Shown one piece after another: positions 56,201 to 62,725 of a stretch of 64,000 bases of DNA. Within the stretch, counting starts at the first letter, position 1, and each line of letters begins with the position of its first letter. Made by a program: the position numbers and the translations under genes. The stretch is taken from contig NC_020829.1 in assembly GCF_000349845.1 (NCBI RefSeq), forward strand, positions 1,736,001-1,800,000, read 5' to 3'. A model generated the notes under the pieces. That model had not been told where the DNA came from. It ran no database searches and saw only the letters and a list, made by a program, of their open reading frames with translations. Source of the DNA: Pseudomonas sp. ATCC 13867 (GTDB lineage: Bacteria > Pseudomonadota > Gammaproteobacteria > Pseudomonadales > Pseudomonadaceae).

Positions 56201-56380
56201 AGCATCGGCGTCAGCCCAACCAGTGGCGGTTCCGCCACCCAGACCATCGACCTGGCCAACGTCGATCTCTCCGCCAAGTACGCGGGCCATGTCGGCAACG
56301 GCGTGCTCTCGGCGGGGGACACCCACCAGGTGCTCAACGGCCTGCTGGGCGACCATGTGATCAAGACCGACACCGTCTGA
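47240..56380 (+). CDS. Giant RTX/T1SS-143-repeat adhesin with retention module (LapA/BapA-like)
   Basis: This 3046-residue surface adhesin starts at the ATG at 47240 behind GGAGGAAGG. Residues 1-110 are the retention module (MATLMGVVSKVVGEVFAVAA), which plugs the LapE pore during export. T121-A-A-G124 is a LapG-type di-alanine cleavage site. After an Asp/Gly-rich lead-in, ten tandem repeats of about 157 residues (about 515-2085) each open with DDGP and contain VDE, GADGAG and LTATITDKDGD motifs (T1SS-143/DUF5801 type). A VWA domain follows at about 2580-2790 with metal site DTSGS. RTX nonapeptides (GGAGNDILFGD, GGNDKLIGGPGDD) and a C-terminal type I signal end the protein. It should mediate biofilm attachment, released by LapG when c-di-GMP falls. 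Confidence 0.93.
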   Translation: MATLMGVVSKVVGEVFAVAADGSRRPLGQGDKVFVGEQLVTGANGSVALQVAGGGEIVLGRDSSLPMTAQLQAAAHQSDGGDQQSVAQQPVAPSQQDVTDVKALQAAIAAGVDPTQAAEATAAGPSAGSASSGKPGGGHSFVLLTEVGGHIDPTIGFPTGPIGSGPLPLREFDGTPDVRLEAEPPVVPPDGVPSAGPSGPGGANVFEAGLPGGIPDGVGEGATHSGTLGYSFGPDGVGSFSWGTAGLPSLTSGGVAITYSVSPDGHVLTGSANGTPVFTVTLTDINTGAFEVTLLQPVDHPVKGSEDTLNFDIPYTITDGNGTPANGTLTVGIVDDAPQASLSADIGVDVLLQTHDANTAGAAFDTSTADYSSAFQVTANYGGDGAGTTQLSYNLNLVSGNGSDSGLTSGGATIYLYSVGGAIVASTSASAAGITGENTIFSLSVNGDIGVVTLTQFSAVDHGLPGSDGNYASQNAVLDSGLVQLQGNLTVTDRDGDSVSSSSSLDLGGRVSFTDDGPSIAVGNTEDLHLTVDESALGTDATSSVAAGDLFNAQFGADGAGSITYKVETQDNTDSGLKDTATGSQIFLFNTASGVEGRVGGVNGEVAFRVTLGQDGKITLDQVRALMHPDNTDSNDPLSIGAGKISLTATVTDADGDHQSAGLDLGSKLTFLDDGPSISVGSTEGLHLTVDESDLGQNATSTGSVADLFNAQFGADGAGSVTYKVETQDNTDSGLKDTATGSQIFLFNTASGVEGRVGGVNGEVAFRVTLGQDGKITLDQVRALVHLDNTDSNDPLSLGAGKISLTATVTDADGDHQSAGLDLGSKLTFLDDGPRIAPIEGGDLHLSVDETTLGQPATSTGSVAELFNGQFGADGEGSITYKIEAANNTDSGLTDIASGQRVILFNTANGVEGRLETSGETAFRVTLGPDGKVTLEQLRALVHSDTSDPNDSLNLAGKIALSAIITDKDGDSATTSIDLGGKLTFLDDGPSITPNTAHDLQLSVDESTLNLDATSTASVSDLFTAHFGADGPGQITYKIETEDNTDSGLKDTASGDQIFLFNTASGVEGRVGGENGAVAFRVTLGQDGKITLDQVRAVVHPTPGDNNEGVSLDANTLTLTATITDKDGDSSSAKIDLGSKLTFLDDGPSIAPCEDVDIKLTVDETHLNVDATSSATVSDLFTAHFGNDGAGAITYKVETNDNTDSGLKDTATGSKIFLFNTASGVEGRVGGEDGTVAFRVTLGQDGKITLDQVRAVVHPTPGDNNEGVSLATGSVTLTATITDKDGDSAQAHIDLSGKLTFLDDGPSIEPCNDADIKLTVDETHLGVPDTSSASVADLFTTHFGADGAGSITYKLAGADNSDSGFKDTETGQKVYLYNTANGIEGRLQGTDTVAFRVSVDGDGKVTLEQLRAMVHPDTSDADDALSLSGQVTLTATITDKDGDSASAHIDLGSSLTFLDDGPSIAPSSIYDISLEVDESNLDNDARVESSLVSLLFESHFGADGAGGITYKVSTVDGTDSGLKTTQGDAILLYNVNGTVEGRVQGSGAVAFVVSEDNGALMLDQRLALKHPDTSDSDDPLRLDSGKITLTATIVDGDGDKASAQVDLGSKMVFYDDGPHIEPCTDADIRLTVDETKLAVDDKASANDVAALFTSHFGNDGAGAITYKITTTDGTDSGLKDTATGNKIFLFNTANGVEGRVDGSGQVAFSVTVNNGAITLDQQRALVHPVTTDANDPLGIGTGKIALTATITDGDGDHESASVDLGSKLTFLDDGPHIEPCTDADIRLEVDESNLASDARVEAPLVANLFTADFGADGAGSITYKVTTVDGTDSGLRETASGARILLFNDGNGVVGKVEGSGAIAFVVRLDGGALTLDQRMAFIHPDSSNDDETLSIASGKISLIGTITDKDGDSQSASIDLGSKLVFHDDAPSISADVGKAPTLTVDETALATDATANFSGAFSATTGADGGSVSYSLTATTGAPSGLQTTDGTDIVLVRVSATQVEGRVGDINGATAFSVTLNATTGELKLDQQLALRHVDTTTPNDSVSLLGDKISLVATITDGDGDQKSASIDLGGKLVFNDDGPVLVANGSVTGQVMEDALPHGNPDGAGDTTVAKGSLSGLVNFGADGPGAFSLTGDYSSLTSQHLTSGGLALAYSVVGNLLTATAGTQTIFTLSLDAAGNYEFKLSGPLDHPLHNGSDAEQLSLNLGGLIKATDGDGDPVSLGSGSLVINVQDDLPVVHSEPPCQDVSDVQGFVLNGTLDVSFGGDGLGAFDLSGNTAPDGLTYVVTQLPGGGSQLTAYDGSNEAFFVLKVDADGTYSFEVLNSRPISTVEYDLTQVSAGGPRPSITLTSDGLSVVFTSPNGNVNPSDNGMGVGGNNLITPGENLNIAFSEKIYDASFDVQKLSTSDVLSWKVLGEGGVVLATGTFSPPAGYGENSSISFNLLTDGHFTSGSAFQLSEGGFNTVVLSSNSGDYRVVSVSAGQSVLPDDVDLDFHLGITDGDGDSTSLNLCLDLSTPQPLLVVGSNSSDNDGSSTQHTLPNPQDVDKSGTISGGGGSDVLIGDPGGVSVYTQPGKNYNISLIVDTSGSMVDPSGSGMSRMALAKNALINLVNTIKGHDGVINVNLVSFADSAKSVSFNGLTTANVTLLIAAINSLSANGATNYDDAMQKASAWFNTQVSVNHADAAHGYVNLAFFLTDGNPTVWNGYNGSGDTTNFNDISVALSSGHDMLHGAGALTGANAVDVNAIGIGNGINSNYLKFFDNTDTTGSGTINVDGQNITNSVGQPQVINTAEQLQAALQEGFSTSTPVTVGNDHLVGGAGNDILFGDVINTDQLSWAGHAAGTHNGQGFQALVDYLTATNGSAPTVAQLSNYIVQHADQFNVAGDTRGGNDILEGGAGNDLMFGQGGNDKLIGGPGDDILYGGTGADEFIWKSGDTGHDVIKDFSIAEGDTLNLADLLQGALPTADSLSQYLSFSVTSGTTSIGVSPTSGGSATQTIDLANVDLSAKYAGHVGNGVLSAGDTHQVLNGLLGDHVIKTDTV
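48782..53490 (+). repeat. Ten tandem ~470-base coding repeats of the adhesin
   Basis: Unit boundaries (the DDGP codons) fall near 48782, 49261, 49735, 50203, 50676, 51151, 51616, 52086, 52557, 53022 and 53490, giving periods of 465-480 bases. The first two units are nearly identical over most of their length. Later ones diverge, mainly in the segment after DDGP and in the DTSD/DNTDS linker. Confidence 0.9.
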
Positions 56381-56398
56381 TCGCCGTTGTCCCACCCT

Positions 56399-56430
56399 CG
56401 AAACCGCCGCCTCCGGGCGGCGGTTTCGTT
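56399..56430 (+). terminator. Terminator of the adhesin gene
   Basis: GAAACCGCCGCC pairs with GGCGGCGGTTTC around TCCG, followed by GTTCG. It starts 19 bases after the adhesin stop. Confidence 0.88.
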
Positions 56431-56560
56431 CGTGCCCCGCCCAACGAGGCTGGGGGCAGGGCTATACGGCTGGTGAATGATCGTCGCCCTGCGTCCTCAC
56501 TGCCGCCTATGCTCGGGGCACACTTTCCTCTCCATCGAACAACAAGCAATGAGGTTTCCC

Positions 56561-57745
56561 ATGCGTGAAGTGGTGATCGTCGACAGCGTCCGTACCGGCC
56601 TGGCCAAGTCCTTCCGTGGCAAATTCAACATGACCCGTCCGGACGACATGGTCGCCCATTGCATCGACGCGCTGCTGGCGCGCAACAACCTCGATCCGCT
56701 GCTGGTGGACGACTGCGTGGTCGGCGCCGGCTCCAACGAAGGCGCCCAGGGCCACAACATCGGTCGCAACGCCGCGGTGCTGTCGAAGCTGGGCATCCAG
56801 GTCGCCGGCATGACCCTCAACCGTTACTGCTCCTCCGGCCTACAGGCCATCGCCATCGCCGCCAACCAGATCGCCTCCGGTTGCAGCGACATCCTGGTGG
56901 CCGGCGGCGTCGAGTCGATCACCATGACGGCGGGCAAGCAGAACCGCGACAACTTCGTGAACCCGCGCCTGGAGGCCGAGTTCCCCGGCATCTACTACCC
57001 GATGGGCCAGACCGCCGAGATCGTCGCCCGCCGCTACAACGTCACCCGCGAGCAGCAGGACCTGTACTCGCTGCAGAGCCAGCAGCGCACCGCCCGCGCC
57101 CAGGCCGAGGGCCTGTTCAACGATGAAATCGTGCCGATGAGCGTGAAGTACCTGGTGGAAGACAAGGCCACCGGCGAGAAGAAGGTGCTCGACGGCGTGG
57201 TCGACCGCGATGACTGCAACCGCCCGGATACCACCCTCGAAGGTCTGAAGGCCCTCAAGCCGGTGTTCGCCGAGGACGGCTCGGTCACCGCCGGCAACGC
57301 CTCGCAACTCTCCGACGGCGCCTCCATGACCCTGGTGATGAGCCTGGAAAAGGCCCTGGAACTGGGCCTGAAACCCAAGGCCTTCTTCCGTGGCTTCACC
57401 GTCGCCGGTTGCGAACCGGACGAGATGGGTATCGGCCCGGTGTTCTCGGTGCCCAAGCTGCTCAAGGCCAAGGGCCTCTCGGTCGCCGACATCGACCTCT
57501 GGGAGCTCAACGAAGCCTTCGCCTCCCAGTGCCTCTACGCCCGCGACCGCCTGGGCATCGACAACGAGAAGTACAACGTCAATGGCGGCTCCATTTCCAT
57601 CGGCCACCCCTTCGGCATGACCGGCTCGCGCCAGGTCGGCCACCTGGTGCGCGAACTGCAGCGCCGCAACCTGCGCTACGGCATCGTCACCATGTGCGTG
57701 GGCGGTGGCATGGGCGCCACGGGACTGTTCGAAGCGGTGCGCTGA
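56561..57745 (+). CDS. Acetyl-CoA acetyltransferase / thiolase
   Basis: The 394-residue thiolase has the acylated cysteine C90 (LNRYCSSGLQA), H349 in GHPFGMTG and the proton-relay C379 in CVGGGMG. It interconverts two acyl-CoA molecules with a 3-ketoacyl-CoA plus CoA in fatty-acid or related degradation. The ATG at 56561 has GAGG 6 bases upstream; an in-frame ATG at 56549 overlaps that GAGG. Chain-length preference is not evident, but the NEAFA motif and size fit a degradative thiolase. No beta-oxidation partner is adjacent, and the gene ends in a strong terminator. Confidence 0.93.
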   Translation: MREVVIVDSVRTGLAKSFRGKFNMTRPDDMVAHCIDALLARNNLDPLLVDDCVVGAGSNEGAQGHNIGRNAAVLSKLGIQVAGMTLNRYCSSGLQAIAIAANQIASGCSDILVAGGVESITMTAGKQNRDNFVNPRLEAEFPGIYYPMGQTAEIVARRYNVTREQQDLYSLQSQQRTARAQAEGLFNDEIVPMSVKYLVEDKATGEKKVLDGVVDRDDCNRPDTTLEGLKALKPVFAEDGSVTAGNASQLSDGASMTLVMSLEKALELGLKPKAFFRGFTVAGCEPDEMGIGPVFSVPKLLKAKGLSVADIDLWELNEAFASQCLYARDRLGIDNEKYNVNGGSISIGHPFGMTGSRQVGHLVRELQRRNLRYGIVTMCVGGGMGATGLFEAVR

Positions 57746-57800
57746 GCCCCCTCCGATACCGCGTTCCACCGGCTCGCTCCACGCAAGCGGGCCGTCGCGA

Positions 57801-57838
57801 CGAAAAAGCCCCCGGCACGAGTGCCGGGGGCTTTTTCA
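57801..57838 (+). terminator. Terminator of the thiolase gene
   Basis: AAAAAGCCCCCGGCAC pairs perfectly with GTGCCGGGGGCTTTTT around GA, about 55 bases after the stop. One of the strongest hairpins in the window. Confidence 0.96.
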
Positions 57839-57989
57839 TTCCGGGTGTGGGACTCTGCGCTGCCGGCCATCCGCTGGCCGGGCGCCTGGCATCGTCGGAC
57901 AACCCTTTGCGCCGGGCAGGCGCGCGCAGGCTCGCTAACGGCGCTTCCCCAAGACAAAGATCCCGGGAGTCTCCGTTGCGTGCGACCGT

Positions 57990-58199
57990 TCAGCGCGCCA
58001 GGCGGGCGTACAGGCCAGACGCCAGCTTCATGCGGGCGATGTACTTCGCCACCTCGCGTTCGGCATCGAAGCGGGTGAAGTACGGTCCCTCCAGCGTCCC
58101 TTCCCGGGTGGAGAAGAAATACTGGCCATTGACCGAACTGATCCGGTCGCTGCGGTAGTGGGTTGCCGATTGGATATCGCCGGACCGTTGGCCAACCAT
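57990..58199 (-). CDS. Small hypothetical protein (DUF6316-like)
   Basis: The 69-residue protein starts at the ATG at 58199, with GGAGGTCACTTC directly upstream, a near-perfect ribosome binding site. The core RISSVNGQYFFSTREGTLEG followed by PYFTRFDAEREVAKYIARM looks like DUF6316, a family of small Pseudomonas proteins of unknown role; the family assignment is from memory of the motif. It stands alone on the minus strand, divergent from lsfA. Confidence 0.72.
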   Translation of the reverse strand: MVGQRSGDIQSATHYRSDRISSVNGQYFFSTREGTLEGPYFTRFDAEREVAKYIARMKLASGLYARLAR

Positions 58200-58379
58200 G
58201 AAGTGACCTCCCGTACATAAGGATCAATTACCTAGGAGTGTATGCGGCGGGCCCAGGCGCCACCGGGCTTTCGACGAACGGCAGGGTTTCGCTCCAGGGG
58301 GGCAACAGGCCGGCGGGGGAGGATTCGAACGGCGTTGACTATGCTGAAGTGCCGGCGGCGAATACCGCCCGGACAGGGT

Positions 58380-58479
58380 CGTAAGAATGATTTTTGGTTA
58401 TAAGAAAATCAAAATATATTCTTTTTAATGAAAAAAGACCTTGTGCATAGTTGACCTCAACACGAACAAGGAGAGACCC
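58380..58479 (+). promoter_or_regulatory. AT-rich lsfA promoter region, probable CysB-type control
   Basis: About 60 bases from 58385 are far richer in A and T than any neighbour, with TTATAAGAAAATC and a TATATT that could be a -10. AAGAAAAT and ATTCTTTTT form an imperfect dyad. Sulfonate-starvation genes in Pseudomonas are activated by CysB or a CysB-dependent regulator at such AT-rich sites; binding here is inferred. Confidence 0.45.
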
Positions 58480-59118
58480 ATGAGCTTGCGACTTGGCGAT
58501 ATCGCCCCCGACTTCGAACAGGAATCCAGTGAAGGCCGCATCCGTTTCCATGAATGGCTGGGCGGCAGCTGGGGCGTGCTGTTCTCCCACCCTGCCGACT
58601 TCACCCCGGTGTGCACCACCGAGCTTGGCCTGACCGCCAAGCTGAAAGACCAGTTCGCCGAACGTGGCGTCAAGGTGATCGCCCTCTCGGTCGACCCGGT
58701 GGACTCCCACGTGAAGTGGATCGATGACATCAACGAAACCCAGAACACCGTGGTCAATTTCCCGATCATCGCCGACGCGGATCGCAAAGTGTCGGAGCTG
58801 TACGACCTGATCCACCCGAACGCCAACGACACCCTGACCGTGCGCTCGCTGTTCGTCATCGACCCGAACAAGAAGGTGCGCCTGACCATCACCTACCCGG
58901 CGAGCACCGGGCGCAACTTCAACGAGATCCTGCGGGTGATCGACTCGCTGCAGTTGACCGACAACCACAAGGTGGCCACGCCGGGGAACTGGCAGGACGG
59001 CGACGAGGTGGTGATCGTGCCCTCGCTCAAGGACGAGGATGAGATCAAGCAGCGCTTCCCCAAAGGCTACCGCGCCGTCAGGCCCTACCTGCGCCTGACC
59101 CCGCAACCCAACAAGTGA
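58480..59118 (+). CDS. lsfA: 1-Cys peroxiredoxin LsfA
   Basis: The 212-residue peroxiredoxin has the single peroxidatic Cys C45 in DFTPVCTTELG and no resolving Cys in the usual 2-Cys position, which defines the Prx6/1-Cys group. The C-terminal extension (VIVPSLKDEDEIKQRFPKGY) is typical. It reduces peroxides and in Pseudomonas is induced during growth without sulfate. Its place next to the ssu genes fits protection against oxidants made during sulfonate desulfonation. AAGGAG precedes the ATG at 58480. Confidence 0.95.
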   Translation: MSLRLGDIAPDFEQESSEGRIRFHEWLGGSWGVLFSHPADFTPVCTTELGLTAKLKDQFAERGVKVIALSVDPVDSHVKWIDDINETQNTVVNFPIIADADRKVSELYDLIHPNANDTLTVRSLFVIDPNKKVRLTITYPASTGRNFNEILRVIDSLQLTDNHKVATPGNWQDGDEVVIVPSLKDEDEIKQRFPKGYRAVRPYLRLTPQPNK

Positions 59119-59170
59119 TGCGTCGACGCGTCGCCGACCCCTCCATGCGTTGAACCTCGAGCTGGGCAAT

Positions 59171-59199
59171 AGGGCCGGTCCGCCGGCCCACTTTTTTAT
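59171..59199 (+). terminator. Terminator of lsfA
   Basis: GGGCCGG pairs with CCGGCCC around TCCG, followed by ACTTTTTTA, about 52 bases after the stop. This separates lsfA from the ssu genes. Confidence 0.9.
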
Positions 59200-59396
59200 C
59201 GTTCTCGCGCGGGCCACGCCGCGCTTTTTTCTTCCGCTCGTACTTCATCTGCCCTGGCTGGCCCGCCAAACGGGGAGAAGATGTCAGTCCGCACGCCAAG
59301 GGGAACGGCTCTGGGCCATTCCACCCGGCAGCGTTGCATTGACCGAACTGCATCAGCCCCTCATCCCGCCCTCTCCCGTTGCGGAAGAGGGGCCCT

Positions 59397-59474
59397 TGTA
59401 GGAGCGAGCTTGCTCGCGAACCGCCTGATGCCGGGGCTGCCAGCCAGCATTCGTGAGCAGGTTCGCTCCTACAT
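59397..59474. repeat. REP/BIME pair upstream of the ssu genes
   Basis: Canonical left copy and a variant right copy (TTCGTGAGCAGGTTCGCTCC, two substitutions). Confidence 0.88.
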
Positions 59475-59479
59475 ATAAA

Positions 59480-59605
59480 ACCAAATGGTCTAACTAAATG
59501 AATAAATAACATTTATTGGAATATGTGGCGGGCTGTTAAGGTATATGCATATTAGTTGGCGTATCTGTGATTATATCGACAAGATAGTTATAAGGAATTG
59601 TGCAA
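59480..59605 (+). promoter_or_regulatory. AT-rich ssu operon promoter region
   Basis: The 125 bases before ssuE contain a perfect dyad AATAAAT-AAC-ATTTATT (59501-59517), a palindrome ATATGCATAT (59543-59552) and a TTATAT near 59571. The composition contrasts sharply with the GC-rich surroundings and parallels the lsfA upstream region. These are candidate sites for a CysB/SfnR-like sulfur-starvation activator; I could not fix the -35/-10. Confidence 0.5.
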
Positions 59606-60199
59606 ATGTATGTGGTCACCCTTGCCGGCAGCCCCAGCCAGCGTTCCCGTTCCGCTGTCCTGCTGGACATCGCGCGGCACTGGCTGCATGAGCGTGGCAC
59701 GGAAGTACGTTCCTACGCGGTGCGCGACTTCCCGGCCGAGGACCTGCTGCATGCGCGCTTCGACAGCCCGCGCGTGGTCGAGCTGATCGAGCAGGTGTCC
59801 CGCGCCGATGGCCTGGTGATCGCAACGCCGGTGTACAAGGCGTCCATCGCCGGCGCGCTGAAGGTCCTGCTGGACCTGCTGCCGGAGCGGGCGCTGGCGC
59901 ACAAGGTGGTGCTGCCCCTGGCCACCGGCGGCAGCACCGCCCACATGCTGGCGGTGGATTACGCGCTCAAGCCGGTTCTGGCCGCGCTCAAGGCCCAGGA
60001 GACCCTGCACGGCGTGTTTGCCGAGGACAACCAGGTGCAGTACCCGGACGGCAGCGCCCCGGCGCGTCTCGCCCCGGCCTTGCTGCATCGCCTGCTGGAC
60101 TCCCTGGAACAGTTCCACGGCGCCCTGGCGCGCCGCCCGAAGCCCATCGATCCGAATCTGCTCAACGAACGGCTGATCAACGCCCGCTGGAGCATCTGA
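59606..60199 (+). CDS. ssuE: NAD(P)H-dependent FMN reductase for alkanesulfonate monooxygenase
   Basis: The 197-residue flavodoxin-like protein supplies reduced FMN to SsuD. It starts [16 protein letters not shown], the phosphate loop of this reductase family, and has [20 protein letters not shown], the SsuE hallmark. AAGGAA lies 9 bases before the ATG at 59606; a GTG two codons earlier is too close to it. It opens the ssuE-ssuA-ssuD-ssuC-ssuB series, with 135 bases to ssuA. Confidence 0.95.
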   Translation: MYVVTLAGSPSQRSRSAVLLDIARHWLHERGTEVRSYAVRDFPAEDLLHARFDSPRVVELIEQVSRADGLVIATPVYKASIAGALKVLLDLLPERALAHKVVLPLATGGSTAHMLAVDYALKPVLAALKAQETLHGVFAEDNQVQYPDGSAPARLAPALLHRLLDSLEQFHGALARRPKPIDPNLLNERLINARWSI

Positions 60200-60334
60200 C
60201 CGACAACACCAACGCAGGCGAACGCCAAGCCCCAACCCGGCAGGCGCCCACCGCGTCAAAAAACCCAAGGCCCTCACCGTCCCGATAACGGGAGCGCAGG
60301 TCCGGCAAGCACACTCGACGAAGGAGCACCCCCC

Positions 60335-61291
60335 ATGCGGACCCTCACGTTGCGTAGTGGACTGGCGGCCCTGCTGATCGCAGCCCTGTCCTACAACGCC
60401 CAGGCAGATGAACCTCTGCGTATCGGCTACCAGAAATACGGCACCCTGGTGCTGCTCAAGGCCCGCGGCACGCTGGAAAAGCGCCTGGCCGAGCAGGGCG
60501 TCAAGGTGCAATGGACCGAGTTCCCCGGCGGCCCGCAGCTGCTGGAGGGCCTGAACGTCGGCAGCATCGACTTCGGCGTCACCGGCGAAACCCCGCCGGT
60601 GTTCGCCCAGGCCGCTGGCGCCGATCTGGTCTACGTCGCCCACGAACCGCCGGCGCCGACCAGCGAAGCGATCCTGCTGCCCAAGGATTCGCCGATCCAG
60701 TCCGTCGCCGAACTCAAGGGCAAGAAGGTCGCCCTGAACAAGGGCTCCAACGTGCACTACCTGCTGGTGCGCGCCCTGGAGAAGGCCGGCCTGAAATACA
60801 CCGATATCCAGCCCGTCTACCTGCCGCCGGCCGACGCCCGCGCCGCCTTCGAGCGCGGCAGCGTGGATGCCTGGGTGATCTGGGATCCGTACCAGGCCGC
60901 CGCCGAGCAGCAGCTCTCCGCGCGCACTCTGGTCGATGGCTCCGGCCTGGTGGACAACCACCAGTTCTACCTCGCCACCCGTCCCTACGCGAACCAGCAC
61001 CCGCAGGTGCTCACCACCCTGATCGATGAAGTGCGCTCGGTGGGCGAGTGGTCGCAGCAGAACCCGCAGCAGGTGACCGACCAGGTCGCGCCGCTGCTCG
61101 GCCTGCCGGCGGACATCACCCTGACCGCGGTGAAACGCCAGGGCTACGGCGCCCAGCCGATCACCCCGCAAGTCACCGCCGCGCAACAGAAAATCGCCGA
61201 CACCTTTACCCAACTGAAGCTGATCCCCAAGGCGCTGAGCATCAAGGATGTGGTGTGGACGGCTCCGGCAAAGGTCGCCACCGCCCAGTGA
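60335..61291 (+). CDS. ssuA: Sulfonate ABC transporter periplasmic binding protein
   Basis: The 318-residue protein has a signal peptide (cut near NAQAD) and the SsuA/NitT-type pattern LRIGYQKYGTLVLLKARGTL, EFPGGPQLLEGLNVGSIDFG, TGETPPVFAQAAGAD and AWVIWDPYQAAAE. It captures aliphatic sulfonates for import by SsuBC when sulfate is scarce. AAGGAG precedes the ATG. A REP pair separates it from ssuD. Confidence 0.95.
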   Translation: MRTLTLRSGLAALLIAALSYNAQADEPLRIGYQKYGTLVLLKARGTLEKRLAEQGVKVQWTEFPGGPQLLEGLNVGSIDFGVTGETPPVFAQAAGADLVYVAHEPPAPTSEAILLPKDSPIQSVAELKGKKVALNKGSNVHYLLVRALEKAGLKYTDIQPVYLPPADARAAFERGSVDAWVIWDPYQAAAEQQLSARTLVDGSGLVDNHQFYLATRPYANQHPQVLTTLIDEVRSVGEWSQQNPQQVTDQVAPLLGLPADITLTAVKRQGYGAQPITPQVTAAQQKIADTFTQLKLIPKALSIKDVVWTAPAKVATAQ

Positions 61292-61298
61292 TCCCCCT

Positions 61299-61377
61299 GT
61301 AGGAGCGAGCTCGCTCGCGAACCCGCCCGGCTCCAGAGCCACCGGGGAATCCGTTCGCGAGCAGGCTCGCTCCTACG
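61299..61377. repeat. REP/BIME pair between ssuA and ssuD
   Basis: Inverted REP copies beginning 7 bases after the ssuA stop. Position inside an operon suggests 3' stabilisation of the binding-protein message, allowing more SsuA than the downstream products. Confidence 0.9.
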
Positions 61378-61450
61378 AAGAGCAACACACACACCAATCC
61401 CATCATCGCGCGGCCACGCCGCGCCGGTGCGCTTATCTGGAGTTATTGCG

Positions 61451-62596
61451 ATGAGTCTCAACATCTTCTGGTTCCTTCCCACCCACGGCGACGGCCACTA
61501 CCTGGGCACCGCCGAAGGCGCCCGTGCCGTGGACCACGGCTACCTGCAGCAGGTCGCCCAGGCCGCCGACCGCCTCGGCTTCGGCGGCGTGCTGATCCCC
61601 ACCGGCCGCTCCTGCGAGGACTCCTGGCTGGTCGCCGCCTCGCTGATCCCGGTGACCCAGCGCCTGAAGTTCCTGGTCGCCCTGCGCCCGGGCATCATTT
61701 CCCCGACCGTGGCCGCCCGCCAGGCCGCGACCCTCGACCGGCTCTCCGGCGGGCGCGCGCTGTTCAACCTGGTGACCGGGGGCGATCCGGACGAGCTGGC
61801 CGGTGACGGCCTGCACCTGAGCCACGCTGAGCGCTACGAAGCCTCGGTCGAGTTCACCCGTATCTGGCGCCGCGTGCTGGAAGGCGAGACCGTCGACTAC
61901 GACGGCAAGCACCTGCAGGTGAAGGGCGCCAAGCTGCTCTATCCGCCGATCCAGCAGCCGCGTCCGCCGCTGTATTTCGGTGGCTCTTCCGATGCCGCCC
62001 AGGACCTCGCCGCCGAGCAGGTCGAGCTGTACCTGACCTGGGGCGAGCCGCCGGCCGCTGTCGCCGAGAAGATCGCCCAGGTCCGCGAGAAGGCCGCCAG
62101 GCAGGGCCGCAGCGTGCGCTTCGGTATCCGCCTGCATGTGATCGTCCGCGAGACCAACGAGGAAGCCTGGCAGGCCGCCGACTGCCTGATCTCCCATCTG
62201 GACGACGACACCATCGCCCGCGCCCAGGCTTCGCTGGCGCGCTTCGACTCCGTCGGCCAGCAACGCATGGCCGCGCTGCACGGCGGCAACAGGGACAACC
62301 TGGAAGTCAGCCCCAACCTCTGGGCCGGTGTCGGCCTGGTGCGTGGCGGCGCCGGCACCGCGCTGGTGGGCGATGGCCCGACCGTGGCGGCCCGTGTGAA
62401 GGAATACGCGGAGCTGGGTATCGATACCTTCGTCTTCTCCGGCTACCCGCACCTGGAAGAATCCTACCGGGTCGCCGAACTGCTCTTCCCACACCTGGAC
62501 CTCGCCCGTCCACAGCAACCGCAGGCGCGCGGCTACGTCAGCCCGTTCGGCGAAATGGTGGCCAACGACATCCTGCCCAAGGCGGCGGCGAGCTGA
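61451..62596 (+). CDS. ssuD: FMNH2-dependent alkanesulfonate monooxygenase
   Basis: The 381-residue enzyme has exactly the length of E. coli SsuD. It uses reduced flavin from SsuE and oxygen to split C1-C10 alkanesulfonates into aldehyde and sulfite. Landmarks of the bacterial luciferase-like fold are [55 protein letters not shown] and [18 protein letters not shown] precedes the ATG at 61451. Confidence 0.96.
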   Translation: MSLNIFWFLPTHGDGHYLGTAEGARAVDHGYLQQVAQAADRLGFGGVLIPTGRSCEDSWLVAASLIPVTQRLKFLVALRPGIISPTVAARQAATLDRLSGGRALFNLVTGGDPDELAGDGLHLSHAERYEASVEFTRIWRRVLEGETVDYDGKHLQVKGAKLLYPPIQQPRPPLYFGGSSDAAQDLAAEQVELYLTWGEPPAAVAEKIAQVREKAARQGRSVRFGIRLHVIVRETNEEAWQAADCLISHLDDDTIARAQASLARFDSVGQQRMAALHGGNRDNLEVSPNLWAGVGLVRGGAGTALVGDGPTVAARVKEYAELGIDTFVFSGYPHLEESYRVAELLFPHLDLARPQQPQARGYVSPFGEMVANDILPKAAAS

Positions 62597-62598
62597 CA

Positions 62599-62676
62599 TG
62601 TAGGAGCGGGGTTCGCGAGCAAGCTCGCTCCTACGGGGGGCGGCCTTGCCTTGTAGGAGCGAGCTTGCTCGCGAAC
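62599..62676. repeat. REP/BIME pair between ssuD and ssuC
   Basis: A first copy, GTAGGAGCGGGGTTCGCGAG, is fused with its inverted partner, followed by a second copy in the direct orientation. It is the second REP cluster inside the ssu unit. Confidence 0.88.
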
Positions 62677-62725
62677 AGACCTCGCAGCGGAACGAAGACA
62701 GTTGCTCCTGCGAAGGAATCGAGCA

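Larger units (their letters stand above)
59119..59605. other. lsfA-ssuE intergenic region
   Basis: These 487 bases hold the lsfA terminator, a CCCTCATCCCGCCCTCTCCC-type repeat tract, a REP pair (59397-59474) and then 125 bases of AT-rich ssu promoter DNA. No gene is seen on either strand. Confidence 0.75.
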
